Shown here: piece after piece, positions 24,639 through 32,644 of the stretch
How positions within the stretch are numbered: position 1 is the first letter of the stretch
Layout: each line of letters opens with the position of its first letter
Assembly: GCA_036796975.1 (NCBI GenBank)
Contig: DAIRBY010000005.1
Span: forward strand, 26,011 to 90,010
Direction: 5' to 3'
From: UBA8190 sp003453695
GTDB taxonomy: Bacteria; Actinomycetota; Acidimicrobiia; Acidimicrobiales; UBA8190
DNA length: 64,000 nucleotides
Made by a program: the position numbers and the translations under genes
The notes under the pieces: model-generated
Database searches by the model: none
The model's input: the letters and a program-made list of their open reading frames with translations, nothing else
Told to the model about the DNA's origin: nothing

Positions 24639-26797
24639 GGCTCTCCTCGAACCGGGTTCAGCCGGCCGTAGATGGCCGGCGAACCGAGGTCACGGTCCAC
24701 ATTGCCGGTGACGACCAGGGCGTCGACGACCAGGGCGCCCCAGGGCCCCACCACCACCGGGTTGAGGTCGACCTCGAGCAGTTGGTCGGCACAGGCAGCG
24801 GCGAGCTGCGCCACGGCCAGCACCACACCGACAAGGGCGTCGCGCCTGGACCGGGGCCGGCCCCGCGCCCCGGCGAGGAGCTCCGAGCCCTTGAGCGACG
24901 CCAGCATGTCCTCGACATCTCTGTGGTCGACGGGCAGGGGGCGCACGGCCACGTCGTTCAAGATCTCGGCGAACACCCCGCCCGTCCCCACGAGGACGGC
25001 AGGGCCGAGAACGCGGTCCTGGGCCATCCCCACGATCATCTCCACACCGGCAGGGGCCTGCTCCTGCACCTGCACACCTTCGAGCCGGGCGGTGGGCTTC
25101 ACCCGCCGAGCCTGCTCCACGAGCTCGCCGTACACACGACGGGCCTCGGTGGCGCTGGACACCCCCAGGCGGACCAGCTCGGAGTCGGACCGGTGGGGGA
25201 AGTCGGGGGACGCCACCTTCATGACCACGGGAGCACCGATGTCCCGGGCCCACCGCCCCGCCTCCGCCGCCGAGGCGGCGATGCCCTCGGCCGCCATGGG
25301 CACGCCGAAGGCCTCCAGGAGCGTGCGGGTGTCCGCGGCGCCGAGCGGGGCCGAGGGCCGGCCGCTGAGCCCGGCCACCAGGCGCCGGGCTCGTACGGGG
25401 ATGCCGCCCGAGACCGGGGCCCGATGGCGGAAGCCCTCCGCCTGTCTCTGGTACCAGGCGTAGGCGCGCAGCGCCGAGAAGCAGTTGCGGAAGGATCGGA
25501 ACATGGGCACGCCCGACTCGACCAGGGCGCCGAACCCGGGCTCGTCGGTCTTGAACGAATTCCAGGTGACGACCACCGGCTTCGGCAGCTCGTCGACGAA
25601 GGCGGCCACGTCCTCGGCGAAGTTGTCGGTCAGCGTGCCGAGAGCACCGGTGATGCCGACCACGATCACGTCGATGCGGTCGTCGGCACAGATGAGCTCG
25701 AAGACGCGGCGCCGGTCCTCCACCGGTGCCGACACCAGGAACTGGGCGCCGTTGTCCACCGGGTTGGCCACGGTGAGGTAGTCGGGGATGAGCTGGCGCA
25801 ACGCCTTCTGGGTGGTGTCGGTGAGGGTGGGCACGGCCACCCGATTCGACTCGGCCACCTCGGCCATGAGCGTCCCCGAGCCCCCCGAGATGGAGTAGAG
25901 ACCGCAGCGCGTGCCGGTGCCGGCCGGGAGCTTGGCGAACAGGGCGGCGGTCTCGAGCAGTTCGTCGAGGTCGTGCACCCGCACCACGCCGTGCTGGCGG
26001 AACAGCCCGTCCACGACGGCGTCGGCGCCGGTCAGATGCCCGGTGTGGGAGCGGGCCATGACGGCACCGGCCAGCGTGGCCCCCATCTTGAGCGCCACCA
26101 CCGGCTTGCGCCGGTCGTTGGCGGCCTCGAGCGCACGGCGCAGCTTCACCGGGTCCCGAAACCCCTCGAAGTAGCCGGCGATCACGGCGGTGTCGTCGTC
26201 GTGGGCGAAGTACTCGATGAAGTCGGCGGCCTCGAGGTCGAGCTCGTTGCCGGTGGGGACCCAGCGGGAGAAGGCCACGCCGAACTCGGTCCCCTGCACG
26301 AGGGGGCGGCCCTGGTGCCCGCTCTGGGTCACCAGTCCGATGCGCCCGCCTCGCAGCTTGGGCGGGTCGGGGATGACCTCGAAGGCGTTCGTGTTGGTGT
26401 TGGGGCCGAAGACCCGTATCCCGTAGCGCCGGGCCACCTCGCCCACCTCACGCTCGAGGGCGGCGCCTTCCGGGCCCATCTCGGAGAAGCCGGCGCTGAA
26501 GATGATCACGTACGGCACGCCGTGCTGGCCGCACTCCTCGACGGTCTTCGCCACGAGCCGCGTGCCGACGTTGATCACGGCCAAGGTCACCGGAACCGGG
26601 ATGTCGGTGACGTGCTCGTAGACAGGGATGTCGCCGATGCTCCCGCCCTTGGCGTTCACCAGGAACCAGCGGTCCCCCCACCGCTCGGCGTGGGCGGCGC
26701 GCAGCCGATCGGGCTTGGCGTTGCGGTTGACCGATCCCACGAGAGCCACGGCCTGCGGATGGAAGAACTCCTCGAGATCCGCCCGCGGCTGGACCAT
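24623..26797 (-). CDS. NDP-forming acyl-CoA synthetase (CoA-binding, ligase and ATP-grasp domains fused)
   Basis: This 724-residue protein fuses the alpha and beta parts of ADP-forming acyl-CoA synthetases. Residues about 8-130 are the CoA-binding Rossmann domain (VALVGSVNRN, FGPNTNTNAF), about 140-440 the succinyl-CoA-ligase-like domain with the conserved ARSHTGHLTG histidine region, and about 500-710 an ATP-grasp domain (APVVMKVASPDFPHRSD, EVDLNPVVVG). It converts acid plus CoA and ATP to acyl-CoA plus ADP, reversibly. ATG 26797 overlaps the previous stop by one base. It gives this operon its own CoA-activation step. Confidence 0.87.
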   Translation of the reverse strand: MVQPRADLEEFFHPQAVALVGSVNRNAKPDRLRAAHAERWGDRWFLVNAKGGSIGDIPVYEHVTDIPVPVTLAVINVGTRLVAKTVEECGQHGVPYVIIFSAGFSEMGPEGAALEREVGEVARRYGIRVFGPNTNTNAFEVIPDPPKLRGGRIGLVTQSGHQGRPLVQGTEFGVAFSRWVPTGNELDLEAADFIEYFAHDDDTAVIAGYFEGFRDPVKLRRALEAANDRRKPVVALKMGATLAGAVMARSHTGHLTGADAVVDGLFRQHGVVRVHDLDELLETAALFAKLPAGTGTRCGLYSISGGSGTLMAEVAESNRVAVPTLTDTTQKALRQLIPDYLTVANPVDNGAQFLVSAPVEDRRRVFELICADDRIDVIVVGITGALGTLTDNFAEDVAAFVDELPKPVVVTWNSFKTDEPGFGALVESGVPMFRSFRNCFSALRAYAWYQRQAEGFRHRAPVSGGIPVRARRLVAGLSGRPSAPLGAADTRTLLEAFGVPMAAEGIAASAAEAGRWARDIGAPVVMKVASPDFPHRSDSELVRLGVSSATEARRVYGELVEQARRVKPTARLEGVQVQEQAPAGVEMIVGMAQDRVLGPAVLVGTGGVFAEILNDVAVRPLPVDHRDVEDMLASLKGSELLAGARGRPRSRRDALVGVVLAVAQLAAACADQLLEVDLNPVVVGPWGALVVDALVVTGNVDRDLGSPAIYGRLNPVRGEPWTSN

Positions 26798-27612
26798 CAG
26801 ATCGATGACCAGTCCACCCGCCCTGTGACCATCATGGCCGCGAACCCGGCGTCCACGTAGAGGTTGACGCCCGTGACCTGCGCGGCGGCGTCGCTGTTCA
26901 GGAACACGATGGCGTGCGCCTGCTCCTCGGGAGTGGCGTAGCGGCCACCCAGGGGCTTCGGGAAGCGCTGCATGAAGTCCTTGCCCACGTACTCCTCGAA
27001 CGAGGGCATCATCGGCGTGGCGGTGGGACCGGGGCCGGTGCTGTTGACGCGGATGTTGCGCGGCGCCAGGTCGAGGGCGGCGTTGCAGGTCCACCAGTTG
27101 ATGGCCTGCTTGGAGAGCACGTACCCCTCGCCCACCCTCTCGGTGTTGTCCTCGCACCACTTCCGGGCCGACGCGTAGTCCGGCGTGGCCAGCAGGTCGG
27201 CGACCTGGGCCTGGACGTTCTCCCAGCCGTAGCCGGCCGCCGAGGAGATGGTGACCACGGCGCCACCCTCGGGCATCGGCCCGCTCGTCACCACACCGGT
27301 GAGGTGGCGGGCGGCCACGAAGTTCACGAGCATCACGTCGGTGCCCGAGAAGGGCGGGCCGGGCAGCCCGGCGCAGTTGAAGAGGGCGTCGATGCGGCCG
27401 CCCACCTTGGCCACGGCGTCGTCGATGGCGTCCGGCTCGCGCAGGTCGACGGTCTGGAAGCTGGCGGCACCCTCGGGCGGGTCCTTCAGGTCGAAGACGT
27501 GGACCTCGGCGCCGAGCTCGAGCAGGTCGCGCACCACCGCCGCGCCCATGCCGGCCCCGCCCCCGCCGCTCACGAGCACCCGCTTGCCCTCGTAACTCCA
27601 CGGACTGGCCAT
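26797..27612 (-). CDS. Short-chain dehydrogenase (coniferyl-alcohol-dehydrogenase-like)
   Basis: The 271-residue protein opens SWSYEGKRVLVSGGGGAGMG-like, then TISSAAGYGW and a catalytic YVLSK far downstream of the serine because of a roughly 35-residue insertion (ENVQAQVADLLATPDYASARK). That insertion and the GGGGAGMG motif are typical of the CalA/3-alpha-hydroxysteroid-dehydrogenase-like SDR subgroup. It acts on an alcohol or ketone; substrate unproven. It is separated from the upstream SDR by four bases and overlaps the CoA synthetase start. Confidence 0.83.
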   Translation of the reverse strand: MASPWSYEGKRVLVSGGGGAGMGAAVVRDLLELGAEVHVFDLKDPPEGAASFQTVDLREPDAIDDAVAKVGGRIDALFNCAGLPGPPFSGTDVMLVNFVAARHLTGVVTSGPMPEGGAVVTISSAAGYGWENVQAQVADLLATPDYASARKWCEDNTERVGEGYVLSKQAINWWTCNAALDLAPRNIRVNSTGPGPTATPMMPSFEEYVGKDFMQRFPKPLGGRYATPEEQAHAIVFLNSDAAAQVTGVNLYVDAGFAAMMVTGRVDWSSI

Positions 27613-27616
27613 GTGG

Positions 27617-28543
27617 TCAGCCTCCCATCTGGAGGCCGGGGGCGCGCGAGCCGAAGATGTGGGCGTTGACGGCAGGGCCGATGTCGGCCGGGTCCCAGCG
27701 GGCGGGGCCGCCCTTGGTCTCCACCGTCTCGCCCAGGGACCACGGCTTGTAGTGCGTGATCCGGTGTCCCACCGCCCGGAACACCTGGCCGGTGACGTGC
27801 AGGGCCTCGTCCGAGGCGAGCCACGCCACCATGGGCGCCGAGTTGGCCGGGTTCATGCGGTCGTACTCCCCGCTCTCGAGCTGGTCCGGCTCCTTGACGT
27901 CGGTGTCCTTGGTCAACGTGGCGGTGATGCGGGTCATGCCCCCCGGAGCCACGGCGTTGGCCCGCACCCCGTAGCGCGCCAGCTCCAGGCTCGAGATGAC
28001 CGTGAGGGCGGCGATACCGGCCTTGGCGGCGCCGTAGTTGGCCTGGCCCACGTTGCCCTGCAGCCCGGCTGACGACACCGTGTTCACGATGGCGGCCCGG
28101 GGCTGACGGCCGGCCTTGGACTGGTCGCGCCAGTAGTTGGCGGCGTGATGGGTGACGGCGAAGGTGCCCTTCAGGTGCACCCGGACCACGGCGTCGAAGT
28201 CGTCCTCCGACATCGAGAACAGCATGGCGTCGCGCACGATGCCGGCGTTGTTCACCACGATGTCCAGCTTCCCGAACTCGGCCACCGCCTGTGCGACGAG
28301 GTTCTTGGCGCCGCCCCAGTCGGCGACGTCGTCGTAGTTGGCGCCCGCCTGCCCACCGGTGGCCCGGATGAGCTCGGCCACCTCCTCGGCCGGGCGCTTG
28401 TCGGCGCCCTCGCCGTGCACCGACCCGCCCACGTCGTTCACCAGCACCGTCGCCCCCTGACGGGCCAGCTCCAGCGCCTCGCCCCGGCCGATGCCGTGTC
28501 CGCCGCCCGTGACGATGGCCACCTTGCCGTCGAGCAGTCCCAT
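27617..28543 (-). CDS. (3R)-hydroxyacyl-CoA-dehydrogenase-like SDR (MFE-2 type)
   Basis: The 308-residue protein begins MGLLDGKVAIVTGGGHGIGR and contains VNDVGG, VNNAGIVRD, NTVSSAGLQGN and catalytic YGAAK. This layout and a C-terminal extension match the dehydrogenase module of multifunctional enzyme type 2, which oxidises 3-hydroxyacyl-CoA. It is the first gene of the operon running to 22714, with GGAG about a dozen bases before the ATG. No CTGAC palindrome precedes it, so this operon is apparently outside that regulon. Confidence 0.86.
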   Translation of the reverse strand: MGLLDGKVAIVTGGGHGIGRGEALELARQGATVLVNDVGGSVHGEGADKRPAEEVAELIRATGGQAGANYDDVADWGGAKNLVAQAVAEFGKLDIVVNNAGIVRDAMLFSMSEDDFDAVVRVHLKGTFAVTHHAANYWRDQSKAGRQPRAAIVNTVSSAGLQGNVGQANYGAAKAGIAALTVISSLELARYGVRANAVAPGGMTRITATLTKDTDVKEPDQLESGEYDRMNPANSAPMVAWLASDEALHVTGQVFRAVGHRITHYKPWSLGETVETKGGPARWDPADIGPAVNAHIFGSRAPGLQMGG

Positions 28544-28725
28544 GTCGCTTCTCTTCTCCTTGTTCTAGCCCTATGAGGTCGAGACATGCGCGCCCGGCAC
28601 CGCCGAACGAGTCAGTTCCTGCCCGTGGCCGGCCTGTGGGACGGCCGGCACGGGAAGCCTCGGCGCCCGTGCGTCGGTGCGGGGACGCAGTGACCCGGCG
28701 ATGGACGGGCAGGCGCCGGTGAGCC

Positions 28726-29874
28726 CTATCCGAGCCGGTACAACTCCTTGGCGTTGTCGCACACCATGCGCCGGCGCTCCGCCTCGGGCACCCCTCCCAT
28801 CGACTCCTCAACGATGCGGCGGCTGTAGGGCCAGTCGTGACGGTGGTGGGGGTAGTCGGTGGACCACATCATGTTGTCGATGCCGATCCAGTGGCGGGAG
28901 GCGACGGCGAAGGGCTCGCGGATGAAGGGGGGCTTCCAGTTGCGCCGGGAGTAATCACTCGGGAGCATCTTGAGCGGCGACTTCGTCCAGGTGCGGTTGC
29001 GCCAGTAGTGGTCGTCCATGTGCTCGAGGAAGTGCGGGATCCAGCCCACGCCGCACTCCACGGCCACGGTCTTGAGCCCTGGGAAGCGGTCGTAGAGCCC
29101 CGAGTAGATGAACTTGGACATGAACTGCGAGGCGTCGCCCACCGGACCACCCATCTCGGCCAGGCCGATCTCCCGTCCCGCCGAGGCGGCCGCCTTCTGG
29201 AACGATCCCGCCGTGCGTTTGCCGGCCTGGCGCAGCCCGCTGTGGATGTGCACGGGCATCTGCTCTTCTTCGGCCGCCTCCCAGAACGGGTCGTCGTCGG
29301 CCGACAGCGTGGCATTGCCCGACGGATAGGCGGAGATGATCACGCCCTTGTAGCCGGCGCTCTTGGCGTCGCGCAGCCATTTCACCGACGTCTGCACATC
29401 GACTCCGGGCATCTGGGCCAGGCCGATGAGCCGTTCGGGGTCGGCCGCCATGAACTCGTCGTGCATCCAGGCGTTGTAGGCCTCGAGCCCGGCCAGGTGA
29501 TAGTCGTCGTCCTCCTGGGCCATGAAGGCTCCCATGGTGCGCTGGGACGGGAAGAGGACCTCGGCGTCGACCCCGTCGAAGTCCTGTTCCTCGAGGCGGG
29601 CCTTGCCCTCGAACGAGCCGTGCAGGATGGTGTCGTAGGTCGAGCCGTACCACTCGAGCTCCTCGTAGCGCTTGCCGTACTGGCCGGCGTTGGTCACGAG
29701 ACCGAGCGGCATGGGCGCCGTGCCGGGCACGAGCTCCCAGGCGTCTCCCCCCTTGGGGTCCTTCACCAGCTTGGGCGCTCGGTCGTGGAACTTCGAGGGC
29801 AGGTACTTGGTCCACATGTCGGGTGGCTCGACGACGTGTCCGTCCGCCGAGATGAGCCGGTACTGGCGAGCCAT
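28726..29874 (-). CDS. Amidohydrolase family 2 protein
   Basis: The 382-residue protein begins MARQYRLISADGHVVEPPDMW and has VHIHSG, ECGVGWIPHFLEHMDDHY and a C-terminal WSTDYPHHRHDWP, the amidohydrolase_2 metal-site segments. I start at ATG 29874 because AGGAGG lies four bases upstream. Its promoter region carries two CTGAC palindromes flanking a TAAGCT -10 element, the most heavily decorated promoter of the regulon. The reaction is unknown; decarboxylation or ring hydrolysis of a CoA-free acid is typical of the family. Confidence 0.86.
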   Translation of the reverse strand: MARQYRLISADGHVVEPPDMWTKYLPSKFHDRAPKLVKDPKGGDAWELVPGTAPMPLGLVTNAGQYGKRYEELEWYGSTYDTILHGSFEGKARLEEQDFDGVDAEVLFPSQRTMGAFMAQEDDDYHLAGLEAYNAWMHDEFMAADPERLIGLAQMPGVDVQTSVKWLRDAKSAGYKGVIISAYPSGNATLSADDDPFWEAAEEEQMPVHIHSGLRQAGKRTAGSFQKAAASAGREIGLAEMGGPVGDASQFMSKFIYSGLYDRFPGLKTVAVECGVGWIPHFLEHMDDHYWRNRTWTKSPLKMLPSDYSRRNWKPPFIREPFAVASRHWIGIDNMMWSTDYPHHRHDWPYSRRIVEESMGGVPEAERRRMVCDNAKELYRLG

Positions 29875-29934
29875 CACACCTCCTAGGTCCGGCCGGGGGG
29901 CCGAAACGGGGGCGCACACCACCCCCGCAGTTCT

Positions 29935-29950
29935 CTGACTTTCGTGTCAG
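29935..29950. promoter_or_regulatory. CTGAC-N6-GTCAG operator, site 3
   Basis: CTGACTTTCGTGTCAG lies 61 bases upstream of the amidohydrolase start. It overlaps the downstream edge of a minus-strand TAAGCT -10 element (29949-29954), so it should cover the transcription start. Confidence 0.72.
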
Positions 29951-29954
29951 CTTA
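29949..29954 (-). promoter_or_regulatory. -10 element TAAGCT between two operators
   Basis: TAAGCT on the minus strand sits between operator site 3 and the shorter site 4, about 75 bases upstream of ATG 29874. It is the best -10 candidate for the amidohydrolase. Confidence 0.4.
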
Positions 29955-29958
29955 GCCT

Positions 29959-29973
29959 CTGACGGGTCGTCAG
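29959..29973. promoter_or_regulatory. CTGAC-N5-GTCAG, shortened operator copy, site 4
   Basis: CTGACGGGTCGTCAG keeps both half-sites but has a five-base spacer instead of six. It lies nine bases from site 3 and may be an auxiliary or decayed site. Confidence 0.5.
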
Positions 29974-30006
29974 GAAAGTGCCCGCCACCAGGGCCGGAGG
30001 TGTCGC

Positions 30007-30834
30007 TCAGAAGCCGCGGAACCTGGGGTCACGCCGCTCCACGAACGAGGCGATGCCCTCTTGGGAGTCGGCGGTGCCCACCACCAGCTCCTGGGCCCAG
30101 GCCTCCTCGTCGAAGGCGGTGACGCGGTCCGAGTCGAGCGAGCGGTTGAGGAGCCACTTGGCCATGCCGATCGCCTTGGTGGGCCCGGCCGCCAGGCGCC
30201 GAGCCAGGCCGCCGGCCGTCTCCTCCAACTCGGGGCGGGGCACCACCTTGCTGACCAGGCCGATCCGCTCTGCTTCGGAAGCGGGAAGGTCGTCGCCGAA
30301 GAAGATCAGCTCTTTCGCCTTCTGGACGCCGACCAGGCGAGGGAGCAGGTAGGCGCCGCCGCCGTCGGGCGAGATGCCCCGGCGAACGAACACCTCGATG
30401 AAGCGGGCTTCTTCGGCGGCCACCACCAAGTCGCAGGCGAAGGCCAGGTGGGCCCCGATGCCGGCCGCCGTGCCGTTCACGGCGGCGACCACCGGCTTCT
30501 CGCAATCGAGCACGGCGGCGATGAGGCGCTGGGCGCCCCGGCGGATCATGCGTGCCGCGTCACCCATGATGCGATCGGGTGCACCTTCGGGCTTGGGTGG
30601 TGCGGCGCGGCGCCCGGCCCGCAGGTCGGCGCCGGTGCAGAAACCCTCTCCCGTGGCCCCGAGCACCACTGCGCCCACGGCCAGATCGGCGCTGGCCTCC
30701 TCGAGCAAGGCGATGACACGCTCGCGCTGGTCGGGCGTGATGGCGTTGCGGACCTCCGGCCGGTTGAGGGTGATCCATGCCACCCGGTCCTCGACCCGGT
30801 GCAGCACCTGCTCCTCGAGAGGCTGGTCCGACAC
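30007..30834 (-). CDS. Enoyl-CoA hydratase/isomerase family protein
   Basis: The 275-residue crotonase-fold protein has LNRPEVRNAIT, the oxyanion-hole segment FCTGADLRAG and AAVNGTAAGIGAHLAFACD, and RRGISPDGGGAYLLPRLVG. The aspartate in SPDGGG replaces the second glutamate of classical enoyl-CoA hydratase, a pattern seen in PaaG-like isomerases and related hydratases. It hydrates or isomerises enoyl-CoA. The GTG start is preceded by AGGAGG. It is divergent from the DUF35 gene, with operator site 5 between them. Confidence 0.87.
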   Translation of the reverse strand: MSDQPLEEQVLHRVEDRVAWITLNRPEVRNAITPDQRERVIALLEEASADLAVGAVVLGATGEGFCTGADLRAGRRAAPPKPEGAPDRIMGDAARMIRRGAQRLIAAVLDCEKPVVAAVNGTAAGIGAHLAFACDLVVAAEEARFIEVFVRRGISPDGGGAYLLPRLVGVQKAKELIFFGDDLPASEAERIGLVSKVVPRPELEETAGGLARRLAAGPTKAIGMAKWLLNRSLDSDRVTAFDEEAWAQELVVGTADSQEGIASFVERRDPRFRGF

Positions 30835-30922
30835 GTCTCCTCCTCTTGCCGACTGCGCGTCTGCGCCCCGCGGGTCTCGTCCTCGGTCACGGGTGCGCCG
30901 GAGGCGAGCAGCATCCCACTAC

Positions 30923-30938
30923 CTGACACCGATGTCAC
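30923..30938. promoter_or_regulatory. CTGAC-N6-GTCAG operator, site 5 (one mismatch)
   Basis: CTGACACCGATGTCAC shares the first 15 bases of site 2 and differs only at the last base. It lies 34-49 bases upstream of the GTG start at 30972 and 89 bases upstream of the divergent enoyl-CoA hydratase. Confidence 0.68.
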
Positions 30939-30957
30939 CTTCCGAGAATGCTCCGAG

Positions 30958-30963
30958 TAGCGT
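30958..30963 (+). promoter_or_regulatory. -10 element TAGCGT of the second DUF35 gene
   Basis: TAGCGT ends nine bases before GTG 30972, matching the spacing at 12889-12894 and deciding the start choice for this gene. Confidence 0.45.
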
Positions 30964-30971
30964 TGGCCGAC

Positions 30972-31382
30972 GTGGGCGAAGAGGGCAAGCGCACGCAGGT
31001 TCCCGTCGTGGGCTACCTCGTCCTGGGTGACGACCCCCATCTCGTGGCCAATGCCTGCCGGTCTTGTGGAGCCCTGTACTTCGACCGCCGCAACGCCTGC
31101 GCTCGCTGTGGTGCCCGCCATTTCGACCTCCGCCCTCTGGCGACGACCGGCGTCCTGCGCTCCTTCACGATCATCCACCGGGCCGCCCCGAACGTGCCCG
31201 TGCCGTACGTCTCGAGTGTCGTCGAGCTCGATGGCGGCGGGGTCGTCAAGGCCAACCTGCTCGAGGCGGGTACCGACGCCGACAAGATCGATCTGGGGAT
31301 GCCCGTGAAGCTCACCACCTTCGCCTGCGGGACCGATGAGGAGGGCACCGAAGCGGTGGCCTTCGGCTTCGTCCCCGCCTGA
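30972..31382 (+). CDS. Zn-ribbon/OB-fold (DUF35) protein
   Basis: The 136-residue protein carries CRSCGALYFDRRNACARC (CxxC-x10-CxxC) and an OB-fold region (VLRSFTIIHRAAPNVPVPYV). It should partner the thiolase encoded 22 bases downstream. I prefer GTG 30972 because a TAGCGT -10 element lies nine bases upstream. An in-frame ATG at 30948 is also possible but would leave only nine bases after the operator. It is a second DUF35/thiolase module, parallel to 12903-14620, and its operator lies at nearly the same distance from the start. Confidence 0.85.
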   Translation: MGEEGKRTQVPVVGYLVLGDDPHLVANACRSCGALYFDRRNACARCGARHFDLRPLATTGVLRSFTIIHRAAPNVPVPYVSSVVELDGGGVVKANLLEAGTDADKIDLGMPVKLTTFACGTDEEGTEAVAFGFVPA

Positions 31383-31404
31383 CCGCTGCCGTAGGAGGAA
31401 ATCC

Positions 31405-32610
31405 ATGGCCGACAACGTGTGGATCATCGGCACGGCGATGACGAAGTTCGGGCGCTACCCGGACAAGGACACCGTCGACCTGGCCAGCGAAGCTGCGCTG
31501 TCGGCGCTGGACGACGCCGGCGCCACCATGGCCGACGTGCAGGTGCTGGCCGCCGGGTGCCTGCTCGAAGCGTCCGCCATGCTGGGCCAGCGCCTCCAGA
31601 AGCAGATCGGACAGACCGGGATCCCCGTCTACAACGTGGCCAACGCCTGTGCCACCGGGGCCACGGCCGTTCGCAGCGCCCTCCTCGCCATCAAGGCGGG
31701 CGAAGCCGACATGGCGCTGGCGGTGGGGGTCGAGCAGATGGGCAAGGCCGGTCTCCTGGGCCCGGCCGGGCAGGCCCGGAGCAAGCCTTCGGGCTTCACC
31801 CCCTCGGGCCGCTACGGGTCGGTCATGCCCGTGGAGGGCGTCCTCGGCACCGGCCTCATGCCCGGCGTGTTCGCCCAGGCCGGCATGGAGTACGCCTCGC
31901 GACATGACGGCGTCGGCTTCGAGCAGTTCGCCAAGGTGGCCGAGAAGAACCACGCCCACTCGACGTTGAACCCGCTGGCGCAGTACCAGAAGGCCTTCTC
32001 CCTGGAACAGATCATGGGCGCCGAGATGGTCGCCTACCCCAACACCCTGCTCATGTGCTGCCCCACCGGTGACGGGGCCGCCGCGGTCGTGCTGTGCTCG
32101 GACGCCAAGTTGCTGACCCTCGACCCCGACGTACGTCGACGCGCCGTGAAGGTGTCGGCCTCGGTGCTCACGTCGGACCCCTATGTCGAGTCGGACACCG
32201 CCCAGCCCGACGTGTCCACCCTCACCAAGCAGGCAGCGGCCCAGGCCTACGAGTCCTCGGGCGTGGGGCCCGGCGACCTCGACCTGGTGGAGCTCCACGA
32301 CTGCTTCGCCACCGCCGAGCTCATCCACTACGAGAACCTCTCGCTGTGCGAGCCGGGGGGAGCCGGGGACTTCATCGACCGGCGCGGCCCGTGGCGCGAC
32401 GGCGCCACGCCGGTCAACGTCTCGGGTGGGCTCATCTCCAAGGGCCATCCCATCGGCGCCACAGGGGTCGCCAACCTGTACGAAGTGACCACCCACCTGC
32501 GCGGCGAAGCGGGCGACCGGCAGGTGGAGGGGGCGAAGGTGGGGCTCACCCACGTCATCGGCCTGGGCTCGGCGTGCGCCGTGCACGTGCTCGAGCGAGC
32601 CGCCTCCTGA
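31405..32610 (+). CDS. Thiolase (SCP-x/acetyl-CoA acetyltransferase type) with intact active site
   Basis: The 401-residue protein keeps the nucleophilic cysteine in NACATGA, the HDCF histidine and the GHPIGATG motif, with GLGSACAVHVLE at the C-terminus. It is therefore the only one of the four thiolase-fold proteins here expected to perform classical thiolytic cleavage of 3-ketoacyl-CoA. ATG 31405 has GGAGG seven bases upstream. The DUF35 gene precedes it and the tandem CoA-transferase follows, suggesting one operon for terminal cleavage and CoA recycling. Confidence 0.9.
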   Translation: MADNVWIIGTAMTKFGRYPDKDTVDLASEAALSALDDAGATMADVQVLAAGCLLEASAMLGQRLQKQIGQTGIPVYNVANACATGATAVRSALLAIKAGEADMALAVGVEQMGKAGLLGPAGQARSKPSGFTPSGRYGSVMPVEGVLGTGLMPGVFAQAGMEYASRHDGVGFEQFAKVAEKNHAHSTLNPLAQYQKAFSLEQIMGAEMVAYPNTLLMCCPTGDGAAAVVLCSDAKLLTLDPDVRRRAVKVSASVLTSDPYVESDTAQPDVSTLTKQAAAQAYESSGVGPGDLDLVELHDCFATAELIHYENLSLCEPGGAGDFIDRRGPWRDGATPVNVSGGLISKGHPIGATGVANLYEVTTHLRGEAGDRQVEGAKVGLTHVIGLGSACAVHVLERAAS

Positions 32611-32644
32611 GCACGCTGCCGGCGGCGACCACAGGAGCCAGACG

